Part shown: one piece after another, positions 26,530 to 32,625 of the stretch
Layout: each line of letters opens with the position of its first letter
Numbering within the stretch: position 1 is the first letter of the stretch
Source of the DNA: Acidimicrobiales bacterium
GTDB taxonomy: Bacteria > Actinomycetota > Acidimicrobiia > Acidimicrobiales > MedAcidi-G1
Assembly: GCA_022449565.1 (NCBI GenBank)
Contig: JAKUSA010000014.1
Coordinates: 1 to 32,625 of the forward strand
Reading direction: 5' to 3'
Length of the DNA stretch: 32,625 bases
The notes under the pieces: model-generated
What the model was told of the DNA's origin: nothing
What the model saw: only the letters and a program-made list of their open reading frames with translations
The model's database searches: none
Made by a program: the position numbers and the translations under genes

Positions 26530-28485
26530 ATGGGGGTGGCTATCGCCGTATTGGGCGGGTTGGTCCAAATTGCGATTCCGATCGCTGTGATCGTCTTCTT
26601 CGTCCGACGCCGACGAGGCGGAAATGCCGGCATGGACCTCGGGCTGGTGGTACGGCGACTGTTCGAATACGGCTTCCTGTACGTCCTCCTGTGGATCACC
26701 GGTGTGGGAGTGGCCGGGCTTCTTTCCGAACTGTTCGAAGTACTGGAGGGGGCAGCGGCTGACGAAACCGGTGAGGTTGCTCTTTGGTGGACCTTTACTT
26801 TGGTGGGAGGCGCTGGTCTGGCCGTACATTCCCTCTTGTTGCGCCGTCGGTTCATCCGCGGGCCTGATGAGACGGCCTTGACCTTTTGGTGGGCGTATCT
26901 GAGCGTCGTCGATCTAACTGCCCTGGGCGCCGGGATTGTCTCTTCGGTACTCACCCTTTCATGGCCGATCGCTGGACACACGTTCAACGCCGGCGCCCCA
27001 GCTGTTTTGATAGTCGCCGCGACGGCATGGGCGGTTCACTGGCGTCTGGCCGGGCGACCGGTGGCTGTCAGACCGGCCCGCAATCAGGCCCACCTGCTAG
27101 TCGGATCCCTGGTTGGGATGGTGGGCCTCGGTGTCAGCTTTGTTCTTGCCCTGAGCCAACTGCTCGGATGGTTCTACGACGGCGTCACCCCTGGGTTGAG
27201 ACCCGACGTCGACGGCTGGGTTCCGTTGGACACCACCTTCGACGAGGTGGCCGACGCGCTGCCATCGTTGATCACCTTCGGCCTTGTCTGGTGGTGGTAC
27301 TGGTGGAGGAACGCTCGGTCGACAGGCCACAGCGCACAACGTCACACGTACGTTCTTGTAGTCGGGGTACTCGGTGGGTTGGCCGCTGCGGTCGCCGCGG
27401 CTAGCGGGTTTTTCTTCTTATTGCTGTCGTGGCTGTTCGTCGACCAGCACGGGATGTCGGCCACCGAGCATTTCGAACCACTACCCGAGATGGTGGCCCT
27501 GTTCCTCGCTGGCACAGCACTCTGGGCTTACCACCGGCGAGAACTCCCACCAGTGCGAGTCCGCACCGAGGTAGAGCGCTCCTACGACTATCTGTCGGCC
27601 TGGGTGGGCCTGGTGGCTTCCACGGTGGGCCTGTACGTCCTCCTCGAAGGTGTGGTACTTAGCCGGGTCCTCTCCGGGTCGGGTAGCGGGGGGGGAGAGG
27701 CAGATGCGCTGGTACTACTTCTCGTTCTTTTGTCGGTCGGTGGCACCGTCTGGTGGCGAGCCTGGTCTCGCACCAGCTCCCACGCCGAGGACCAGTCAGA
27801 GTTGGCTTCACCGGCCCGCCGTATCTATCTGTTTGTGGTGTTTGGCTCCACCGCTCTGGCCGTGCTGGTCGGGCTCCTCTTCCTCGTTTTCAACGTCGTC
27901 TACGGCCTCCTCGAACGGGACTTGAGCGCCGACCGGGTCGCCGACATGGGAGTTCCGTTGGCTGTAATCGGCTCGACAGTCGGCGTGGCCGTCTACCACA
28001 GTCGCTTCCTCCGACAAATCCGGGCTCTTCGCGTCGGGGAACAACTACCACAACCCAGAACCGGCATCATCGAGACATACGGTCTGTCCCATATCAGCCT
28101 CTCGGTCAACGATCCTGAGGTATCCCTCGTCTTCTACACGGCGCTCTTCGGCGTACGCGAGTACTTCCGTGATGAGAACCACATTCAGGCACTTGGACCC
28201 GGAGAACACGACGTGCTCGCCTTCGAGCGCCGTCACGATCACGGACTGTCGGGCGGGATCCACCACTTTGGCTTCCGCCTCACCTCGCCCGACGACATCG
28301 AATCTGCCATCGAGAAAGCCAAGGCCGTAGGAGCAACGATCCTCCGGCACGGCGAGCACCGTCCCGGCGAACCGTACCTGTACATCGCTGATCCTGATGG
28401 CTACGAAATTGAGATCTGGTACGAGCCACATCCCGGTGAAGAACCACCACTGGGCAATGGCAATCCGACAATGGGGTCCGGTTGA
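26530..28485 (+). CDS. Multi-TM protein (DUF5671-like repeats) fused to a C-terminal VOC/glyoxalase domain
   Basis: Repeated RRxYxY..hydrophobic..LL units, then GLSHISLSVNDPEVSLVFYTALFGVREYFRDEN..HHFGFRLTSPDDIESAIEKAKAVGA..YLYIADPDGYEIEIWYE; ATG 26530 in frame. Confidence 0.75.
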   Translation: MGVAIAVLGGLVQIAIPIAVIVFFVRRRRGGNAGMDLGLVVRRLFEYGFLYVLLWITGVGVAGLLSELFEVLEGAAADETGEVALWWTFTLVGGAGLAVHSLLLRRRFIRGPDETALTFWWAYLSVVDLTALGAGIVSSVLTLSWPIAGHTFNAGAPAVLIVAATAWAVHWRLAGRPVAVRPARNQAHLLVGSLVGMVGLGVSFVLALSQLLGWFYDGVTPGLRPDVDGWVPLDTTFDEVADALPSLITFGLVWWWYWWRNARSTGHSAQRHTYVLVVGVLGGLAAAVAAASGFFFLLLSWLFVDQHGMSATEHFEPLPEMVALFLAGTALWAYHRRELPPVRVRTEVERSYDYLSAWVGLVASTVGLYVLLEGVVLSRVLSGSGSGGGEADALVLLLVLLSVGGTVWWRAWSRTSSHAEDQSELASPARRIYLFVVFGSTALAVLVGLLFLVFNVVYGLLERDLSADRVADMGVPLAVIGSTVGVAVYHSRFLRQIRALRVGEQLPQPRTGIIETYGLSHISLSVNDPEVSLVFYTALFGVREYFRDENHIQALGPGEHDVLAFERRHDHGLSGGIHHFGFRLTSPDDIESAIEKAKAVGATILRHGEHRPGEPYLYIADPDGYEIEIWYEPHPGEEPPLGNGNPTMGSG

Positions 28486-28555
28486 ACACGGCAATGGCTA
28501 GCCACTCATCCAGGACCAAGGTCACGGTTCACTTCAGCCACGCGGTCGGTGCTAT

Positions 28556-30076
28556 GTGATTACCGACAGGCAAACTCAGGAGGGGGACGAAGAGGTCACG
28601 GCACTCGACGAACGGTCGTTGGGTTGGCTGCGGTACCTCTATCGCAAGGTAACCACCCCGGACAACTGGGACCGTGACGGTCGGCCCCATCCGCATTGGG
28701 ACAACATCACCGGGCCGCCGATGTTCTCTTGGCACCGTTTCGACCTGGTCGATTCGAGCTACGCGGTTGCCCTGATGAGCGACCGGACCCCAGCTTGGAG
28801 AGAGGTCTATTCGCAGATCCTGGACCAGCTCGTCACCCGGCACACGTCTTGGTGGGCGGCCGAAGACTGGATGACCCAGTTTGGGCCCGATCCCGATCGG
28901 GCGAACTACCCGGAGGTATGGCGGCCGCTGATCCCGCCGAACCTCTGGGGCGACTACGACGTTCCAGGTTGGACAGCTAACGGCATCGAGCCCTATGGGG
29001 TCCAGATGGATCCGGTAGCAGCCGACGGAATGTTGTTCTTCAAAGGGTTTTTTACTCTTCTGATGGGGCTGCACCGGTACGTCTCCGGCGATGAGAAGTG
29101 GGACGATCCGTTTGAGATGATCCGTGATGGCGAAAACACGTTCACCTGGACGCAGTCCGGTATCGCCGCCCATTTGGCTGACCAGTGGCATGAACGCCAG
29201 ATCGGCGTTCATTGTGAGAACACCAAGATTTGGCCCTATTGACTGAGCGGCGCGGGTCTCGGTCTGAGGCTCCACGATCTGCTCCTGGGAACCAGCCACC
29301 ACAAGGTATTCGATCGGTGGTGGGAACACGCCGCCAACCACTACGTCACTTGGGAGGATGGCAGGCCCGTCGCCATGGACCTCTACTACGACCCGATCGC
29401 TGACGAGCACCTCGCCAGTCCTGCCGGGCTCATCGCCCCGATCTGGTACATGGCCCCCCAGCGGCGTGACTTCGCCGAGACCGCCTGGATGGCTGCGGCG
29501 TCGACGAGCGGCCTATTTGGTGATGGAGACCTGCTTGGGCTCGACGACCCGAGGTGGTCGGTGATGCTGGCTTGGCATACCGGTGAATTCGTAGATGGAA
29601 AAGTGAAGGCCCGGCTCTGGGATCACCTCGAGGCGTCGTTCGAACCCACTTGGGATCGAGACCTAGGCGAGTTCACGTTCCGGTTCGGCCTCGATGAACC
29701 CCACCCGCGCGGCCAGATGAACGCAAGGGCCATGGCCGGCTGGGTCTGTACGCCGGGGGCTTGGCACCGGATCTTTAATGAACCCAACCTGGAGAAGTTC
29801 GACGAGCCCACAGTTAGTGGGCTGGATTTTCCTCGCGTCGCTCTGAGCGAGGCCCGCTGGGATGGGACAGCACTCCACCTGGCTGCTCATCCACAGAACG
29901 CATCAGCGACCGACACCCGCACCTCGGTCCAGATCGATGGTCTGCCCTCGAACAATGGGTGGATGCTTACCCGCCCGGACGGCAGTACCACAGCTATTGA
30001 GATGTCGACCAGCCCCACTGGGACCGAACTTGAGCTAGTAGTTGACGGTGGCGGCTACCAGCTGTGGCGAAGTTGA
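28556..30076 (+). CDS. Linalool dehydratase/isomerase-like selenoprotein (Sec at in-frame TGA 29240..29242, residue 229 of 506)
   Basis: ORFs 28556..29242 and 29375..30076 share a frame and the interval 29243..29374 is open; readthrough gives ..QIGVHCENTKIWPY-U-LSGAGLGLRLHDLLLGTSHHKVFDRWW..; C-x8-U spacing matches the recalled Cys171/Cys180 pair of LDI. Confidence 0.75.
29254..29272 (+). promoter_or_regulatory. Candidate bacterial SECIS hairpin (LDI-like gene)
   Basis: GGGUCUC-GGUCU-GAGGCUC, 7-bp stem with two G-U pairs; loop GGUCU starts 18 nt after UGA. Confidence 0.6.
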
Positions 30077-30191
30077 GAAGGTCGCCGGGGTCTATCGGCT
30101 GGATCCACCGAGAAGAACGTCCGATTCGGCTTGCTACAGATCAGTATTAGACAGATTTTCGCCCCAGAGGGATGAAGACGGAATCCGAATC

Positions 30192-30326
30192 ATGGCTGCT
30201 GCCGAGGCCCTCGTGGCTCTCGTCGCCGCCTTCCTGCCGCTGTCTGGTGAACAGGTCGCCGCCCTCCTGGGCATCGTGGCCGTGGTCACCGGCGAGCGGG
30301 TCGTGAGGAAGGTGAAGGCGTCCTAG
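30192..30326 (+). CDS. Small single-TM protein, holin-like in character
   Basis: 44-aa MAAAEALVALVAAFLPLSGEQVAALLGIVAVVTGERVVRKVKAS. Confidence 0.35.
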   Translation: MAAAEALVALVAAFLPLSGEQVAALLGIVAVVTGERVVRKVKAS

Positions 30327-30611
30327 CCTGAGCCCACAGCTCCACCACGCAAGGAAGGACCACTTGAAAGCTTGTCCGATCAATCGTTCGCGTACTACTG
30401 GTTGGTGGCACCGATGTTGGTGTACCAACTGCAATGGGCGCATGTGGATACGTCACCATGTCTCTGGTGAATGGCAGGGCCAGTCGGTCCGCTAGGTCGC
30501 CAAGATCGCTTCGGTTGAATGCTTCTGATATGAGGTAATGGACCTGATCCTGGACCTTGAAAAGCAGGGCGCGTATCATCGGCCCCCGGCAGCACCGTTG
30601 ATTGGTCGGGC

Positions 30612-31304
30612 CTAGTTGTTCGGATTCCGTTCCTCGCCCCAGGTGTTCCAGAACGTGAATTTGTCGAGTGGTACTCGGGTGGCCGGCTTGAAATCTGTGC
30701 CGAGAGTGTGACCGACGGTGATCAACGCCACTTGCGTCACCTCCTCGTAAGGGATCTCTAGTACCTCGGCGGCTTCCTGTTCGTGGAAGAGGTGAATAGT
30801 TGTCCAACAGGTCCCTAGGCCGCGTTCCCGTGCCGCGATCATGAAACTCCACACGCTTGGGATAATCGACGCATAGGTCGACGCACCACCCATGTTCGGC
30901 ATCTCGTCGAGGCGGCCGGGTAGGCAGGGAACCAGCATGACGGGAACCCTGTGCATGTTCTCCGCCAGGTAGGTGGCCGATTCGATGACCCGGCGCTGTT
31001 GGGCGACCTGCAGGTCGCCCATGGTCGCGGCCAACGCCCCGGCGCTGGTGTCCATGTTTGCGTACACCTCGAAGCCTCGTCGGTAGATGTCACCCAGAGC
31101 GGCCCGCTTGTCAGCGTCGGTGACCACCAGGAACTGCCACCGCTGACTGTTGGACCCGGTCGGGGCCTGGATGGCCAACTCCAGACACTCCCGGATCAGG
31201 TCGTCGTCGACCGGGCGGTCGAAGTCAAGTCGCTTACGCACTGATCGGGTGGTGGATAGGGCATCGTCCACTGAAAGATTGAGGTTCGTCATGGCGGAGA
31301 CCAT
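30612..31304 (-). CDS. Nitroreductase family protein
   Basis: TTRSVRKRLDFDRPVDDDLIRECLELAIQAPTGSNSQRWQFLVV; RERGLGTCWTTIHL. Confidence 0.88.
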   Translation of the reverse strand: MVSAMTNLNLSVDDALSTTRSVRKRLDFDRPVDDDLIRECLELAIQAPTGSNSQRWQFLVVTDADKRAALGDIYRRGFEVYANMDTSAGALAATMGDLQVAQQRRVIESATYLAENMHRVPVMLVPCLPGRLDEMPNMGGASTYASIIPSVWSFMIAARERGLGTCWTTIHLFHEQEAAEVLEIPYEEVTQVALITVGHTLGTDFKPATRVPLDKFTFWNTWGEERNPNN

Positions 31305-31361
31305 AGTGAGAGATGCTGGCTAGGTAGCCATGGTGAGTTGCGGGGAGTTAGGAGGACCTCG

Positions 31362-31733
31362 GTGGTCAAGTTGACGTTGTGCATGCGCCGACTACCACAC
31401 CTCACCCGCGCCGAATTTCACCGCTACTGGCGCGACGAGCACCCGAAGGCCGCGCCCGCTGATGCCGTGGAGAGCCTCGGCATCCGGCGCTACGTCCAGG
31501 TTTTCGCCCTGCCCGAGGATCTCAACGAGACCCTCCGGGCAGTCCGGGGTGGCGAGGAGGATTTCGACGGTGTGGCCGAGATCTGGCTTGACGGAGCCGA
31601 CGACTACCTAGACCGCTGGACCGACGGAGCAGGTCTGGAGGCGGTCAGGGCGTTCCTCGACGACGAGGCCAACTTCGTGGACTGGGCCCGGTCGGTGTTC
31701 TTCCTCGGAGAGGAAGAAACGGTGATCGGCTGA
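31362..31733 (+). CDS. EthD domain-containing protein
   Basis: VKLTLCMRRLPHLTRAEFHRYWRDEHPKAAP; in-frame GTG about 31362 within ORF 31338..31733. Confidence 0.8.
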   Translation: MVKLTLCMRRLPHLTRAEFHRYWRDEHPKAAPADAVESLGIRRYVQVFALPEDLNETLRAVRGGEEDFDGVAEIWLDGADDYLDRWTDGAGLEAVRAFLDDEANFVDWARSVFFLGEEETVIG

Positions 31734-31748
31734 GACGAGGTCAACCGA

Positions 31749-32625
31749 TCAGCGGCCTTCGACGAGATCGCGGATTCCCTCCACGGTGCGGAACATGTTG
31801 GTTGTCTGCTCGTCTTGGCGTCGGGCGATGATCCGGGCCTCCATGTCGGGCATCGACTCGATCGCAATCGTCAGTCCCGACGGCCCGGGGCCCAAGACCA
31901 TGGTGAAACGCAGGCGGGTGGCACCGGCCAGCGGCTCGAGTTCGAAGCGCCACTGGGCAGCGGGATTTTCGACATCACCAGCGTTCCAGGCGAACACCCG
32001 GTCTTCCTCATAGGCCACGACGTGGCACACCACCTGCCAGTCACCTAGGTCGTCCCGTTGGTTCCGACCCCGGAAACGAGCACCGAGCGCCGGTCCGTCA
32101 TCTATCCATTCGGCACCCTGGAACTCGTCGCTGAACCGGGCCGGGAGGTTGATGTCGACCAGGTGGGGCCAGATGTCACGGGCTGGCGCGTCGACGTCGA
32201 CCTCGACGGTTACACCTGGCCCGTCAGAGTGGACTGGGGGCCCCTCGGCGGGATGGACGGTGGTACGGCCCCAGCGTTCGAACCAGGTGATCTCCCGGGC
32301 CGGCCGGCGGGGCGCCGGGGAGAACTCGTCGCCCGCCGTGTAGGCCACAGGGAGCAACACCACCTGGGTGACCCCGGTCGGGATGCCGAGCAGTTCACCA
32401 ACCCGGTCGGCGGCCCCAAGATGCAGAGTGGTCCAGGCACTGCCCAGGCCACGCGAACGCAGAGCCAGGCAGAAGCTCCACGCGGCCTGGATCACGGAGT
32501 CGAAGAGGCCAGGCTGTCCGCTGCCGTCGTGTTCACCGTAAATGGCCACCAACACAAGGGCCGGTACCTCGTGGAGGTGCTCGGCCAGATACGCCGAGGA
32601 GACCATGGTGTGTTCGTTGTGGTGA
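31749..32625 (-). CDS. Nitroreductase-SRPBCC fusion protein (N-terminus beyond window edge)
   Basis: AYLAEHLHEVPALVLVAIYG..LRSRGLGSAWTTLHLGAADRVGELLGIP then VTVEVDVDAPARDIWPHLVDINLPARFSDEFQGAEW; frame stays open to the window end. Confidence 0.75.
   Translation of the reverse strand, partial: HHNEHTMVSSAYLAEHLHEVPALVLVAIYGEHDGSGQPGLFDSVIQAAWSFCLALRSRGLGSAWTTLHLGAADRVGELLGIPTGVTQVVLLPVAYTAGDEFSPAPRRPAREITWFERWGRTTVHPAEGPPVHSDGPGVTVEVDVDAPARDIWPHLVDINLPARFSDEFQGAEWIDDGPALGARFRGRNQRDDLGDWQVVCHVVAYEEDRVFAWNAGDVENPAAQWRFELEPLAGATRLRFTMVLGPGPSGLTIAIESMPDMEARIIARRQDEQTTNMFRTVEGIRDLVEGR

Noticed and set aside
30074-30076. Terminal TGA of the LDI-like gene as a second Sec codon
   Set aside because: The following frame does not look like a conserved extension; probably the true stop.
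30286-30852. 188-aa - strand ORF overlapping the nitroreductase gene
   Set aside because: Overlaps the well-supported nitroreductase gene in another frame and has no recognised domain.
1-32625. CRISPR array, rRNA genes or IS element
   Set aside because: No regularly spaced repeats, rRNA-like sequence, or transposase/integrase ORF seen.

Overview
High-GC actinobacterial window, probably Acidimicrobiia-like from gene content (inference). It carries a housekeeping backbone: mutY, sufB, phoH, ybeY, a CorC-like gene, era, uppS, recO, glyS, a PPDK-like gene, dnaG, tRNA-Asn and tRNA-Met. An accessory region starts at about 18.4 kb. The main result is four genes, each interrupted by one in-frame TGA that is best read as selenocysteine: (1) complement(2147..3616), a thioredoxin-like domain joined through '..KPG-U-GS..' to a 'GWTDGLPVVPPT' domain; (2) complement(1623..2150), a UGSC-family protein with motif U-G-S-C-T-S-C, overlapping gene 1 by ATGA; (3) 21792..22220, an AhpD/carboxymuconolactone-decarboxylase-like protein with motif C-G-L-U (CxxU); (4) 28556..30076, a linalool dehydratase/isomerase-like protein whose TGA falls where I recall the second catalytic Cys. 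In all four, a hairpin can be drawn whose apical loop starts 18-20 nt after the TGA and has G in its first two loop positions, which matches bacterial SECIS geometry. No selA/selB/selD or tRNA-Sec is in the window, so the Sec reading depends on the rest of the genome. Other notable points: a ~1.5 kb cassette with a sterol-C24-methyltransferase-like gene bounded by tRNA-Asn and a 42-bp copy of its 3' part; a tRNA-Met-like 3' fragment that may bound a second ~4.5 kb island; and in-frame nonsense codons in a PPDK-like gene (TAA) and a sigma-70 region-1.1-like fragment (TAG). No tools were run; homology calls come from recalled motifs.
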